A stretch of DNA of 64,000 bases from Phialophora verrucosa (GCA_002099365.1 MSED01000001.1:310001-374000), one strand, 5' to 3'; shown: positions 52,403 to 64,000, counted from the first letter of the stretch. Notes: a model not told the origin generated them from the letters alone. Made by a program: numbers and translations.

Positions 52403-54309
52403 ATGGAGAAATCACCGCCAGCAGAGCATCACGAGGATTCAAGCGGTGAGGTAAGTAAAAGGCCCCCAGCCTCGTCGGATACCCCTGGTCTCACAGGTCA
52501 AAGAAAGTCGTCATCGCCTCTCCCAGCGACGAGAGCACCCACTCGGTCGACCCTGTCGAATACGAAAAGCGAAACAGGCGCCTCAACCGCAGACTCGACC
52601 TGCGCATCCTGCCGCTATGTTGCTGGGTGTACCTCTTGAACTTCCTCGACCGAGGCAATATCGGCAACTCGAAGGTCCTGAACTCAGAGACCGGGGATGA
52701 TCTCTTGCAGCAGACGGGCATGACGGCAGATAATTATGCCATCACCGTCACGCTGTTCAGTTTGGCTTACGGTGAGTTGTTCCCCAAGCAAGCGTGCCGG
52801 AAGGGTTCTGATGCCCCGGTTGTGCTTGCCGGATCACTTGGTCTATCCGGGCGGCGATGGTGGCTGACGTTGTCAAACAGCCCTATTCGAGGTCCCTAGC
52901 AACTATGTCATGAAACATTGGGTGCGGCCGAGCTTATGGCTGGCATTCCTGCTCTTCGCCTGGGGAGCCTTGACAATTGGAACCGCCGGTGTCCACAACT
53001 ACGCGACCGTCATCTCGCTGAGGTTCCTCGTCGGCGTGTTCGAGGCAGGATTCGTGAGTGTCTCCCCTTTTCGCTCCAACGCGCAGTGCTGTTGCCGGTC
53101 CCAATGATCAGTTCGAGCCTAAGAGCCCTTGGCTAACGTGCTTTAATGCGGTGCAGTTCCCTGGCATTGTCTACTTCATCACCGTGTGGTACCGGTACAA
53201 CGAGCGTTCCGTGAGAATCGCCTGCGTCGTTGGCTTTTGTAACTTGGCCGGCGCGTTCGGAGGAGCTATTGCCTACGGGGTGGGCCATATGAATGGCACC
53301 GCCGGGCTGCAAGGGTGAGTTTCCCGATCTCCCGGAGAGAGAAAGAGAAGAGCGAGAGAAGGCAATCTGTGACGACGGCGCTGACCACACATCCATCACA
53401 GCTTCCGATGGCTCTTCATCATCGAAGGCATCATCACCATCGTCAGCGCCTTCTTGCTGCTGTTCTTCCTTCCCGACTATCCGGCCCGCGCAAAGTGGTT
53501 GAGCCCGTCGGACAAGCAGTTCGCCGAGGATCGCCTGAAGGAGCGAGGTGGCGGGTACTTGAGGAACCACGCCTCGCGACCAGAGGTGCTGGAGACGTTC
53601 TTCAGCCCTAGGATGCTGTGTCACTATATCGCATACGTATGCTTCCTGCCTCTCCTATCTCCTATACCTACCTAGCACGCCTCCCCGAACCCTAACACTG
53701 ACTTATTACTCCCTCCTACCATTTTAGATCGCCGACGTCGTCCCGCAAGGTAGTTTTACCTTCTTTACACCGACGATTGTGACCGGCTTGGGTTACACGT
53801 CCATCCACGCCCAGCTCCTGACCGTGCCGCCGTGGTGCGTCGGCTTCTGCGTGGCCATCACCCTGTCCTACTCGGCCGACCACTTCAACGCCCGCGGCCT
53901 TCACATCGCGGTGGCCTCCCTCGCTGGTGCGGCCGGATGGCTCGGCGCCGGCTGCCTCCCCGCCGACGCGTACGTGAGCCGCTACGGCTGCCTGTGTCTC
54001 GCGGCGTGCGGCGCCTTCCCGGTCGCGCCCAGCATGACGAACTGGGTGGCGTGCAATACGCCGTCGTTGCTGACCATCCCGTTCGCGATCGCGCTGAACA
54101 ACTCGTGCGCCGGCATCGGGCAGATCATCGCCCAGTGGATCTGGAAGGCCAATGAGGCAGACAAGGGCTATCCCACAGGGAATTTCACCTGTGCGGCGTG
54201 CGGCTTCTTCGTGGCCATCATGTCCTTGGGATTGAGGTGGCATTATGGTCAGATGAATCGGAAGGGCGTGAGGGATGCGGCGGGGAAGGAGAGGATTTGG
54301 GCTCTGTGA
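52403..54309 (+). CDS. MFS permease of the Dal5 (anion:cation symporter) family
   Basis: About 500 residues and 12 membrane helices, from exons 52403-52450, 52505-52771, 52881-53053, 53157-53314, 53402-53636 and 53728-54309. The ACS-family signature is clear: RRLDLRILPLCCWVYLLNFL-DRGNIGNSK in helix 1, then ALFEVPSNYVMK in helix 2, WGALTIGTAGVHNY, and RFLVGVFEAGFFPGIVYFIT in helix 4. LPDYPARAKWLSPSDKQFAE is the usual central loop. Helices 7-12 include FFTPTIVTGLGY and NWVACNTPSLLTIPFAIALN. Yeast relatives carry allantoate, nicotinate, biotin, pantothenate and similar organic anions; the substrate here cannot be called. All splice joins keep the frame. Confidence 0.92.
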
Positions 54310-54686
54310 ATAGCATTGTCTGACGGGAGAAATGAGACAAAGATAAGGAGTGTGGCCGAGGGTGTGCAAAAGAAACTGAACAATGGAGCGCGGCGAAAAC
54401 AGCATGTCAATGACGCCCTCGAGCGAGTGAGTGGCTCTTTTGGAGACAGCATAGCATAGGCAGGATACCCATGCTGAATTTGAAAAGTCCATTCCCTCAC
54501 GGGAGGTCCATCCACATTATTTATATGGATATTGTATTGAACAGCTTGGTGCTCGGCACATGCCGTTCTCGTCCCAATGCATTGTATGTAATATAGTCTG
54601 GTCTATCGACTCCGTCCGTCTTGACGGAGATGAAGTCCATATCGGTCAGAAACCAGGCGGTATGGAAAACAGCGGCACGACACCGT
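54310..54686. other. Convergent intergenic region
   Basis: 377 bases between the permease and glutathione reductase 3' ends. No gene seen. Confidence 0.5.
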
Positions 54687-56501
54687 CTATCTCATGGTAA
54701 CTAGCTCTTCGGCGCTTGTCTGTGACACAGTGCGTTAGCGTTTGTCCAAACAGGAAGGGAATCAACGGAGTCGTCGGATGTCGTCCAAACGTACCGGATG
54801 AATAGCCACACAGCTGTCGAAATCCTTCTTCGTGGCGCCCATCTTGACAGCGACGCCGAATCCCTGCATCATCTCATCGACGCCCCGGCCTAGGATGTGT
54901 AGGCCCACGATTTCTTCTCGCGGCCCTTGGCACACGATCTTGAACTCGGTCGGTTCTTTCTTTTTCTCTTCGGGCGGATATCTGAGCGTGACGGTTTTGT
55001 TAGCTGACGACGATTCCCTCTGGGAGACTCATAAGCAACAATGAGACTTACACATCGTAAAACATGGCCGAGAACTTGGTGTGGTAAACCTTGACGTTCT
55101 CCTTGCCGTATTTCTCAATGGCTTGCGGTTCGGTGAGCCCCGTCGTGCCGACCTCGGGGTGCGAGAACACGACGGATGGGATGCGGTCGTAGTCGAGATG
55201 CGCGTCCTTCAGTTCCGGGGGCCCAAAGAGCCGGTTGCCCAGTTGGCGACCGGCGGCAATGGCCACGGGTGTGAGCTCAGCCTGGCCTGTAATGTCTCCC
55301 AAAGCGTACACGCCACTGACGGAGGAATTCTGGAACTTGTCGACCACAATGTGCCCCTTGCCGTTCCTCTTGATATTGATGTTTTCTAGGCCGAGGCCCC
55401 TGTCTTCCGGACTGCGGCCGATCGCCCACAGTAGTTCGTTGGTTTCCATTTCCGATCCGTCGTTCATTATCACCTTCAGCTTCTTCTCGCGAGGATCGGA
55501 CCCGTCTTCGCTCCCGGGGTTTAATTGGATGACTTCTTTGATGCCCGGATGATTGCGGTGGACGTGGACGCCAATGTCCTCGTAGTGTTTCGTCATGGTT
55601 TCTTGGATCATGGGGTCGAATTTTCGGAGGAAAGTGTTGCCGCGGATGAAGAGGTGTGTCTCCACGCCGATTGCATTCATCACGCCCGCGAGTTCCACGG
55701 CGATGTAGCCGGCGCCCACGAAAATCATCTTCTTGGGAAGGTGCTTGATCAAAAAGTACTCGTCCGACGTGATGCCGTACTCTGATCCCTTGATGCCTTC
55801 CGGCTTGGTCGGATATGACCCTGTCGCAATGGTGATGTGCGGTGCAGTGACCCGGAACGCTTCTGATCCGTCCTTGGGCTTGACTTCCATCTCATGTTCG
55901 CTAATAAACGTTGCAGTGCCGTGTATCAGCTCGATTCCTTCTTTCGCCCAGTTGTTCTCGTAAGCGCCGTTTAACACTTTTATCCGTGCGTCTCGCTTCT
56001 CGACAAAGGTCTTGAAATCGAAGGAAGTGTTGTCGAAGGTGTAGCCGTAGTGTTTGCCTGCTGCAATGGCCTCGCTTATGGAGGCGAAATTCCAGGTCAT
56101 TTTCTTGGGAACGCATCTGGATCGGCTCAGTCAGTCAACGCGGCCAGTCCGAGGTTACCATTCGCGTACCCAACGTTCACACAGCAGCCTCCCGAGACTC
56201 CGGCGTCGATGATACATGTCTTTGCGCCGTACCACCCACTGGCTCTTCTGGCGGCTCCACTGCCACCGGATCCCCCTCCAATAACTATATAGTCATACTG
56301 CTTCGTGATGGGAGCCATCTTCGAGGTCGTGGACGAGAACTGCCTGGCAAGACTCGACAGCCTCGAGGCAGGTGCGGGGCTCGACCGAGGGCTCGCGTGC
56401 AAAGATTCGATAGCAGAAGGTCTTGTGGAAGCCAGAGTCAAGGTGCGGGTGGGTGTGCACGCAGCGGATAGCCTCAAAAGTCGACGGGATACAATTGACA
56501 T
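54687..56501 (-). CDS. GLR1: Glutathione reductase
   Basis: An FAD/NADPH disulfide reductase that regenerates GSH from GSSG. Exons: 56501-56170, 56116-55052, 54981-54795, 54719-54687. The FAD motif is YIVIGGGSGGSGAARRASG. The redox pair is CVNVGC, in GGCCVNVGCVPKKMTW, formed across the first intron. The NADPH motif is FVGAGYIAVELAGVM; GVYALGDITG and VVFSHPEVGTTGL follow. The last 33-nt exon adds TSAEELVTMR to AIHP, giving the catalytic His-Pro-Thr-x3-Glu end. Three in-frame ATGs occur, at 56597, 56501 and 56318. Starting at 56318 gives a 477-residue cytosolic form; the 56501 start adds an Arg/Ser-rich extension that looks like a mitochondrial presequence, as in yeast Glr1. An extra Cys replaces the usual Thr before the first redox Cys. 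Confidence 0.95.
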
Positions 56502-56890
56502 CACCGAGAGGGAGGGAGCAAAGGAGCGTCGGATGGGTTTTAGGATTCCCTTTATCGAAAGCGAGCGCAGAACGAATATCTCAATGGGGGGCGCCAAACA
56601 GCGAATTGATGATGTGATCCACGGTCGAGAACGAGTCTTCTGTTCCCCTCGTCGACGATTCCGCCAATCGCTAGCCAGAGACCTCGACGACCCCCGATTG
56701 CTTATTAAAGCGTACAGGAACCGTTTTCGCGAGTGGGCGATGACTGAGCAGACGGTTTATTGGTTTCAAGCGGAATGGACACACTATGTACTATGCCTAC
56801 ACAAATGAGTCAGACAAGAAAACTCTCACACTAGTGTCTAATGTTCAATATTGCTAATGGCGTGCAGGATCGACGTCTACTGCATCAGGT
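56502..56890. other. Intergenic region upstream of GLR1
   Basis: About 390 bases between GLR1 and the hydratase gene, both on the minus strand. It contains the in-frame upstream ATG at 56597 and the GLR1 promoter. No other gene. Confidence 0.45.
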
Positions 56891-57917
56891 CTATAGCCTT
56901 GGCTTTCCCCTTGGGTCTGGCGATTTCTGACCGATATCAATTTGTTCCCACCACGGATAGCCATCTGGTGCATCCTGAGGGACTTGTCCAGTGAAATTGA
57001 CCTGTCTCTTCTCCAGGAAGCTCTGCACACCTTCAACATTGTCCTTGCTTCCGAACAAACCATGAATGATTCTTGAATCAAGAAGGTGGGCGCCTTCGGC
57101 ACTGTCAGGCCCACGGTACATGAGCTCCCTCATCATCTTGGTTGAGACCGTCGAGGTGTTCTTCGCAACTTCGTCTGCCAGCTCCAGGGCCCGAGTCAAG
57201 GTAGCTTCGGGTGAGGGCAGCAGCTCGGAGAACAGTGTGCCAAAGAGCGGAGAATCTGCGGGATAGACTGACCCTGTCGTTGTCAAGTGCATCGCTCGAG
57301 AATGGCCGATCAATCGAGGCAAGAAATATGACGAGCATGCCTCCATGATAATGCCCCTTCTGCTGAAGACGAAGCCGACCTTGGCTTTGGCGTACGCGAC
57401 CCGGATGGCAGCTGGCAAGCACATGGTAATCCCAACGCCGACAGCGGCGCCTTGGATAGCAGCAATGGTGGGTTTCGAGCAGTGGTGAATCGCCAGAGAG
57501 GTACGACCTCCACTGCGAACACGTCAGTGTCATTCTCCCTGTACAGTATGCCTTTTCTTACCCGTCTCTGTGGTCAACATCACGCTCCGTCTTGGGGTTC
57601 TTGACCTGCCCAGTCTCATCTTTTGCTCCCAAGAAGCCGATATCTAGGTCAGCGCCTGCACAGAAGCTTCGTCCTGCGCCGGTAAGGACGACCACCTTGA
57701 CCCGGGGATCGATGTCAATAAGCTCGTAAACCCTTTCCAGATCTTCCCGCATCTGGTCGGTGAAAGCATTGTGTTTTTGTGGTCTGTTCAGGGAGATCAA
57801 CAGCACCGGCGTTGGAGTAGGAGACGAGTCGGGTACGTAGGACACTTTGATTTGCTTCAGAGGAAGGGATTTGTACGAGTCGGGGACCTGTAGCGGTGGG
57901 CGGGCAGGAGGAGGCAT
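56891..57917 (-). CDS. Enoyl-CoA hydratase/isomerase, probably peroxisomal
   Basis: 325 residues from exons 57917-57562 and 57512-56891. A crotonase-fold enzyme, like fungal peroxisomal dienoyl-CoA isomerases or enoyl-CoA hydratases of beta-oxidation. Visible are LLISLNRPQKHNAFTDQM, VVLTGAGRSFCAGADL (oxyanion-hole region), TIAAIQGAAVGVGITMCL and GFVFSRRGIIMEACSSYFLP (second catalytic Glu position). The chain ends in PRL, which fits the loose PTS1 consensus (S/A/C/P-K/R/H-L). Intron 57513-57561 joins DGGGRTSLAIHHC in frame. It lies upstream of GLR1 on the same strand; no functional link is evident. Confidence 0.9.
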
Positions 57918-59861
57918 CTTGAAGGCGGTAAAGCTTTGCGTAACGACAGTGAGAAGGTACGAGTAGAGTCAAGGTCACTGCGGAAGGGTAAGCTGTCAGT
58001 ACATTATTCCTAGATTTGGCGCTCAGCATCTATTTGTTGTATTTGTCGGTGTTTACCCTCGGCTCAAGCCTGTGCTCACGCCGCGGCCTGCACACTTAGC
58101 AGCCGGTGCGGAGAACTGCTGGGAAGCTGTGAGAGCTCGGTTGCTGCGGATAGCAAAGTACATGGAGTCATCTGTCGGCAAGAGACTGTAATTGGAAGTA
58201 CTCCATAACTCTTGGGTGAATCATCTCAGAAACGCAGCTGAGTTCTGCTATGTCTTGAACTCAGCCGTTTTTATAGGTGGGCTGGAGCGAAGAAGGAAAT
58301 CCAACGATGAAACCCGGACCAGTCCAACACCCGCAGGATGTAGATTTCTCAGACTTGTGCCACCTAGCCTTTCTCTTTCAGATATCGTCCAAATTTGACA
58401 TAGTGGCCTCCTCAATGCGCCTGCAGATGTAATCCGGTGCTTGTTGGGAGGTCTCGTGGATTTGCGAAGAGTAGGAAGCTGGGGTCATAGACTAACACGG
58501 ACAGCCATCCAAGATATCAGAGTGGCCCTGTGCTTGTAGTACACAGTCATCATTTCTAGAAGAGCTCCTGCGAGAGAGACGTCAAGCTTGCAGCGCCTGA
58601 CCGAGATGGAGGAAAGATGTCGACCTCGTTGAATACCCGAGGTTGGTGCTGCCTGAGGTTAAGTCCCATAACGAAATTTGGGGGGATACCGCCTACGCCG
58701 AAGAATTTCGCTAGGCAAAGCGTTCGACATGCAACAATATGGCCGGAGAATCCACCACGAAAGGTGCATGAAATGGACCACATCTAAGAGCCTGGAACGA
58801 CATTTCTACGCGTGAACAGCATTTACTCGCGACCAAATTCTGATTATCCTTCTGCTCACAGGCAATGGATGAACGGGGACTACCGGAAATCTCACCATGA
58901 CATTCAAATCTAGAGATTGAACCCATATTGCTCTTCTCCAAAGCGTTGCACAAGGCAAGACGGTGATGAAAAGATGATCCCGAGAACAGGAATGAGCCAA
59001 AAAATACGCGGATAAGAGCCCCGAAGGACACTTAATGGCGACATCCACCGCGATGTGCAATGCAGGGACACCGCCATAGCAGACCCAATGCTTGAGCTGG
59101 GTCGCTCCCACAAGGTCTATTACAGTTGTTAGTCAAACGCGAACACATTATGCTGGGGAGGGGAGCACTTGCAAGTATGAAGAATTTCAAAACAAAGAAG
59201 CAGGGCGAGCGAGAAATAAGTACTCGGAGGCGTGCCAAGCCATCCGCTTGGCAAACGTGGCAAACATTGCAAACAGGCAGCAGTACTCCATAGCAGAAGT
59301 GAATGCAATCTCCGGGCAAGAGAAACAGTTGGCCAATGGCGCAGCAAAGAGTAATGTTGGCAAGAACTTCGGAGAGAGAAACGTCAGAAAACCATTAAGA
59401 GATTGTCAAGCCATCATTCAGTCATTGCAGAATAGCCATTCCAGCAGCACTATCTTAGATGCTTCGACGCAGAAATCGACGTCGAGGCAACGGTGACCGA
59501 GAATACGACACACAGAATTGGTAATTTCCAGTAAGTGACCAGCAAGCTCCCTGATCAAAACCTTGGGGAGATGATTAGAAAGTCTCAAGTGGATGTCGGT
59601 GGCCGTGAATAGTGACGCCAATGGCCCTGGGCCGAAAATTGTATCACAGAGTTGAAGCATGCGGTCTTGATTGAATAGGGGAAGAAAACTCCAAGTTGGA
59701 ACGTCGACACTCAAGTTTTTGATATCACGGTCATGTCGACGTTACCTCACTCATTTTCAGTTCTGCAATTCCGCAACATCGTACTGATCCGCCACTGAGG
59801 GTCTTCTGCACAAGGAGAGACAGAAAGTCTATTTCGCTCGTCCTCCTTGCTTCACCTACAT
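57918..59861. other. Gene-poor intergenic stretch, 1.9 kb
   Basis: Between the hydratase start and the 3' end of the next SDR, both minus strand. A 98-codon minus-strand frame at 59418-59714 (MSVDVPTWSFLPLFNQDRML) has protein-like composition but no recognised family and no supported continuation. Nothing else seen. Confidence 0.4.
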
Positions 59862-60966
59862 TCATCCTTCTTGGTCCCAAGGCACAAGCGCATCCTCGCC
59901 AACCTTCTCTTGGATCAATTTAGTACTCAATGTGTAGAGAGCGTCGGCCAGCTTGGGATCAGAAGCCTGTGATGATTCTTTGCCCGGTTGTCCCTGCATC
60001 TGATATCAGTACCTCGGATTACAGATCCATGATGCTGGCTACAGTACTCACCGGATCCACAAAGTAATACCCCTGGTAGTTCTTCTCCTCGACCTCCGGA
60101 GCGGTAGCGGCCCACAGCGCGCTGTACGAACCCTGCTCGATATCTCTTCCAACTGTGGTCATTGCCCAGCTCAAAAACTTCCCGAAGACGCCAGGGTACG
60201 CATCCTTCCATTGCTGCTGCATGTTTGTATTGACGGTTCCTGGGTGGACACTCAAAGAGTACACTTTGTCGCCATTCGGCTTGATGACCTTCTCGGGCAG
60301 GATGAACTTCGCCAACAGGATCAGGGCCAGTTTCGTACGCGCGTAGAGATGTGTTGCGCCGAAGTTCTCGTCGTTGATCTCTTCAAGTGAGCCGAAGTGG
60401 ATGTTCGAAGGAGATGCACGGTGAACTTCGGAGGCTTCGAAGACGATTCGCGGAGGAACGTCTGAGATCTTTGATGTCTTGCGGAGGAGAGGGTACAGCA
60501 GGTTCACGGCGTAGAATTGACCCAGGTAGTTCACTCCGAAATGTCGGTCGATACCATCGGCGTCTAGCCCGTAGGTGTTCGTATTAATGCCAGCAGACAA
60601 GATCAGCTACGGAGTCCGTCAGTCTCGGTGTCTCGTGGGTTTTCGATCCCTTGCACTTACCAAGTCCAGCCGATCGAGCTTGTTGCGAAGGTCAGTGAAG
60701 ACTTGCTTCACCTCCTTGAGATTGCCCAGATCGCAGCCCACCCAATCCACGTCAGCATCCGGAGATTCCTCCTTGATCTGCTTGATTGCTTCATCTCCTT
60801 GCTCCTCTTTTCGGTTCACCATGATCACCTTGGCTTTGGCCTGCGCGAATTGCCGGGAAATCTGGAATCCGATCCCATTGGCACCGCCCGTGACCACCGC
60901 GGTCCTGCCAGAGAGATCATGGAGTTCCTTCCTCGGACCGACAACGCTATGTAGTGCTGACTGCAT
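59862..60966 (-). CDS. Short-chain dehydrogenase, retinol dehydrogenase/WWOX-like
   Basis: 330 residues from exons 60966-60661, 60606-60052 and 59993-59862. The cofactor site is RTAVVTGGANGIGFQISRQF, with NRKEEQ after beta-2 suggesting NADP preference. LILSAGINTNTYGLDADGID is the NNAG equivalent, HFGVNYLGQFYAVNLL follows, PRIVFEASEVHRASP carries the catalytic Ser, and LYARTKLALILLAKF gives Tyr-x3-Lys. SLSVHPGTVNTNM and a C-terminal extension (DALYTLSTKLIQEKVGEDAL) are usual for fungal members of this branch. Likely oxidises or reduces a lipophilic alcohol/ketone; substrate unknown. Confidence 0.9.
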
Positions 60967-62393
60967 GATGATGGCTGGTGTCACGGTGACGTTCAAAATG
61001 TTAGAAGGAATAGTAAACTGATGATTTTACTCAAACACAAGTTGGGCTTCAGCAATTTGAACCTGAATTACTCCGTCTAGGAGTTGAGAATCCGATATGA
61101 GATCATCCCATCTGTCGGATTAAGAATCCGTAATACGTGGACGAAGGAGCGTGACGTTGCCACGACATCCATTGAGCTGCAATCCTTTCCTAGCATCATG
61201 TTTACATCATTGTGGGAATATATCAACACTTTCGCCGTCTTCATGGTCTTTTTGCCTGACCGTGGTGTGCGCGTAAGTGCACTGCTGAGATCATAGTTCA
61301 TTTGTAGCTGTAGGACAAAATTGGGAGAAGGAGCACAGTATGTGAATGGTAGAGTTCTGCGCACGCATATGAAGCCAGCAGCGCGTTACGGTTAAGATTA
61401 TGGAGAATACCCAAAGATCGCCGCTAATCATAAGGACTTATGCTCACGGATCTGCAACTCACCCTTCGTTCGCCGCAATCCTCCTAGCATAGTCCTGCGT
61501 GCTCATCTAGGACCGAGGGATCCCATTGATCAATGTCCTAACGGTTATGGTCTTGAAATATTCTCATCCCCTCATGGCGTATAACTGGTGAAAAGGGAAG
61601 GTATCGGTAGCACTCTCCTGAACCCGCCTCCGCTCTTTCTCCTCATGGAAGAACAAAACGCACATCGTCCTCCCCGCCAAATTTCCCGATGTGACAGCTT
61701 GGACTCATCCAGGGCGCGAGATCTAATTCCTCTATCGCCAACCCCCTTCATACTGCCCCGACCCTCGCTTCAATTCTTGGCTGGACGCAAGCCTCCTCAG
61801 CAGGTATGTCGGATGCAGCATTCGGGACGGATGTCCATTCAAGCTCGATACAAGCAGCCACCCCCTCACCCATCTGGGCTGGGTTTGTTACCAAGAAACG
61901 TGCCTTTGGGGGCGGATCAGGCTGAGGAAGCGCACGTGTGTCACTAACTCGTCTATCTGATCGTCTCTTGTACGAGGCCTTCTTTGCTCGTCAACATCAT
62001 GAAAGCTTTAAAGAGGATTGACTGTACAAATATCGCTTCAGAATCAAAGTTCGGAACCACAGTCGGAGATGCACAATTGATGTGTCTGACTGAGTGACAA
62101 CTCCCCTTGGCCGGAGATTCTGTCAGTCAGGCTGAGAACCATGTCGACGCCTGTTGGTGCCCAGCCTTGGTCGGGTGCTTTTGCCTCTCCAAAGTGCGTC
62201 GCCCAGACTCGTATCCAAAGGACCTAAGTAACTAATGCCGCTTTTAGAAGTCGCTTGCTCATAAGATATAACTCACCGAGCCATCGCCCTGCTGCTTACC
62301 GTCCCTAACCTCTCCTAGGATCGACTTCTACCGCTAATTGGCACCCTTCCCCCTTTCCAAGGCCCTACTCACAGACTGACAGCATTTCGAACA
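60967..62393. other. Divergent intergenic region, 1.4 kb
   Basis: Lies between the SDR start and the DUF3176 gene. Only weak frames occur (for example plus strand 61588-61947, low-complexity and without a domain). No RNA gene seen. Confidence 0.45.
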
Positions 62394-64000
62394 ATGAATC
62401 AATATCTAACCACCAAGTCTCAAGCCGAAATAGTGAGCACCATTCTCTTCCCACCGCCTAGCAGCTCGCCACCGACCTCTGCTCAATTGAGCCTCAGCCG
62501 AAAGGGAAAAGGGCCGTCTTGGTGCTCAAGCTTGTTGTACGACACCTGGATCCCCGAGATTTCCGTCATCTCCTTGGGCATCATCTGCATCGTTGCATTT
62601 GCGTCGTCCTACGTGGGTTGACGACAGTCCAGCCCCGAAGTTGCCCCCAGCAATAACCTTCAACACCATTGTGTCAATCCTTGCAACTGCTTCAAAGTCG
62701 CCCCCCCCTATTTTGTCGTCGGCTCCTCAATCAACCAGCTCAAATGGACCTGGTTTCACAAGAGTCGGAGCTTGGGAGATATCCAGACCATTGATGATGC
62801 AAGCAGAGGCCCACTGGGTTCTTTACTCATGCTGAAAGATGCCCCAGTCCGCTCTATAGCCTCTGTGGGCGCAGTAATAACACTACTGGCTCTAGCCTTC
62901 GATCCTTTCGTTCAACAGATCTTGCGATACCCCGTCAGACTGGTCTATACCGGTTCACCTGCGGCGGTGGCACACCAAGGGACTGACTTCCTCTAGGGGC
63001 TGGCGACATGGACTTTATCCAAGCTGTCTACAACGGCATATGGTCGGAGGCGGACCAATTTGATCATAACCCGGCGTGTCCATCAGGGAACTGTACCTGG
63101 CCATCATTCAGCTCGGTAGGATGGTGCCACAAATGTGAAAATGTCACTCCCGTGGTCCCGTCCGGATGCAACTTCGATCTTGTTGAGGAAGACTTCGCAG
63201 ACAATAGCACGCAAGTTCGTCTATGCAATGTCACATTTCCATACTCGGTTGGAGCACCGTCGCAACTACCGATCGTGGCGCATGGTTCCAGTTCCGGGAA
63301 TTTCTCCTACAGCGTGTACACGGCCGAAGAGTTCGTATGGTCGGCGCTTCCCACCTATGTCTTCTACCCATACAACCAGAGTCACTTGGGTGTCCCGGAC
63401 CCTTTGGTGGTGATTGGCTATTTTAAGATCAATGGGACCGAGTCAGTTCATGGGGTACCTCCGAGAACGGCGACCAAGTGCGTCCTCGACTTTTGTGTAC
63501 GTGATTACAATATATGTGTTGTAGAAGGACGGCCTGTCACTGAGGTCACTTCCACAAGATGGGGCGAAAAATTCAGATACGTGTGGCAGGTTCCATACAC
63601 CATGGACAACAAAACATATCCACAAGATCTTCAATGCTGGAAGGGTAGCAACGCGCTTGTCAGCGAGCTCAATTTGGAACCGCTGGAATATCCACCGGCA
63701 AGCAACGCAAGTTCGGCATGCAAAGGGTACGTAGACCGCCACAATCTCGCGTTCTGCTCGGCTACTGGTGGGAGCACTTTCGACATTACCTGGCAATGGG
63801 AATGGCAAAGCCAGATTGTCGAACAGTTGGTGGGACAGACTACCGCAAGTTTCACATGCGACGGCAATGGAGATTCGTGTCCTCCAATCTTGATATCGGC
63901 GGCCAGTACGGGAGGCGGCGTGCCGAGTGCTCTCGCAGAAGGCCGGTCCCGGCGTATCTTATCGCAGTACGGCATTGGCTTGGAGAAAGCCTTTGAGAAC
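62394..64000 (+). CDS. DUF3176 fungal membrane protein, 3' part beyond the right edge, with two frameshifts
   Basis: A member of the large DUF3176 family of fungal membrane proteins, function unknown. The first helix follows SLLYDTWIPEISVISLGIIC. Then come PPAITFNTIVSILATASKS, NQLKWTWF, LGDIQTIDDASRGPLGSLLM and a second helix (SVGAVITLLALAFDPFVQQI). An extracellular Cys/Asn-rich domain follows (CPSGNCTWPSFSSVGWCHKC), and the frame stays open to the edge. The hallmarks occur in three frames. About 62617 the frame shifts by one (a GGG run before TTGACGAC), and at the C8 run at 62701-62708 it shifts back. A further change near 62996 fits a short intron ending CTCTAG. The two shifts may be sequencing errors or real mutations making this a pseudogene. 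Confidence 0.75.

Noticed and set aside
59092..59496. 134-codon plus-strand frame
   Set aside because: Low-complexity Ala/Asn/Gln-rich product with no family or intron structure.

Overview
The window is nuclear DNA from a filamentous ascomycete (Pezizomycotina). Genes lie on both strands, are mostly interrupted by 45-90 nt introns with GT-AG borders, and are separated by 0.3-2.5 kb of non-coding DNA. The repertoire fits this: a Cmt1/CAP59-type mannosyltransferase, a DUF3176 membrane protein, a Dal5-type MFS permease, a Dabb protein and fungal housekeeping genes. Eurotiomycetes/Chaetothyriales-type fungi are my best guess, but the class cannot be fixed by eye. About 28 protein genes are supported. 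Exon borders were worked out by hand from splice sites and reading-frame continuity. I saw no tRNA, rRNA, CRISPR array or intact transposon.

Region 1 (1-10046) is a tight oxidative group: a MaoC-type 2-enoyl-CoA hydratase (cut by the left edge), a Baeyer-Villiger-type flavin monooxygenase, two short-chain dehydrogenases and a phytanoyl-CoA-dioxygenase-family oxygenase. Together they look like part of a catabolic or secondary-metabolite pathway that oxidises a lipid, terpenoid or cyclic ketone. Region 2 (10945-17311) holds an SMP-C2 lipid-transfer protein, a secreted lactonase-fold beta-propeller and an unassigned membrane/coiled-coil protein.

Region 3 (18056-28300) is mostly housekeeping: V-ATPase subunit c with a 13-nt microexon, Cox24/mS38, a Dabb-domain protein, a ct6A tRNA dehydratase (TcdA family), splicing factor Isy1 and a small secreted protein. 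A hairpin-rich stretch lies near 19.5-19.9 kb. Region 4 (29935-37338) contains a Gln-rich small protein, a single-chain aconitase X (putative cis-3-hydroxyproline dehydratase) with a possible broken DUF3237-like gene upstream, a Cmt1-type mannosyltransferase and a Pmp3/Sna3-like protein with a PPxY tail.

Region 5 (37339-51793) carries an AT-hook protein, the inositol hexakisphosphate kinase Kcs1, the PI3-kinase Vps34 and the Smc5/6 kleisin Nse4; the last two share a promoter with a thrice-repeated 11-mer. Region 6 (52403-64000) has a Dal5-type MFS permease, glutathione reductase with nested start codons, an enoyl-CoA hydratase with a possible peroxisomal tail, another SDR, and at the right edge a DUF3176 gene with two mutually compensating frameshifts.
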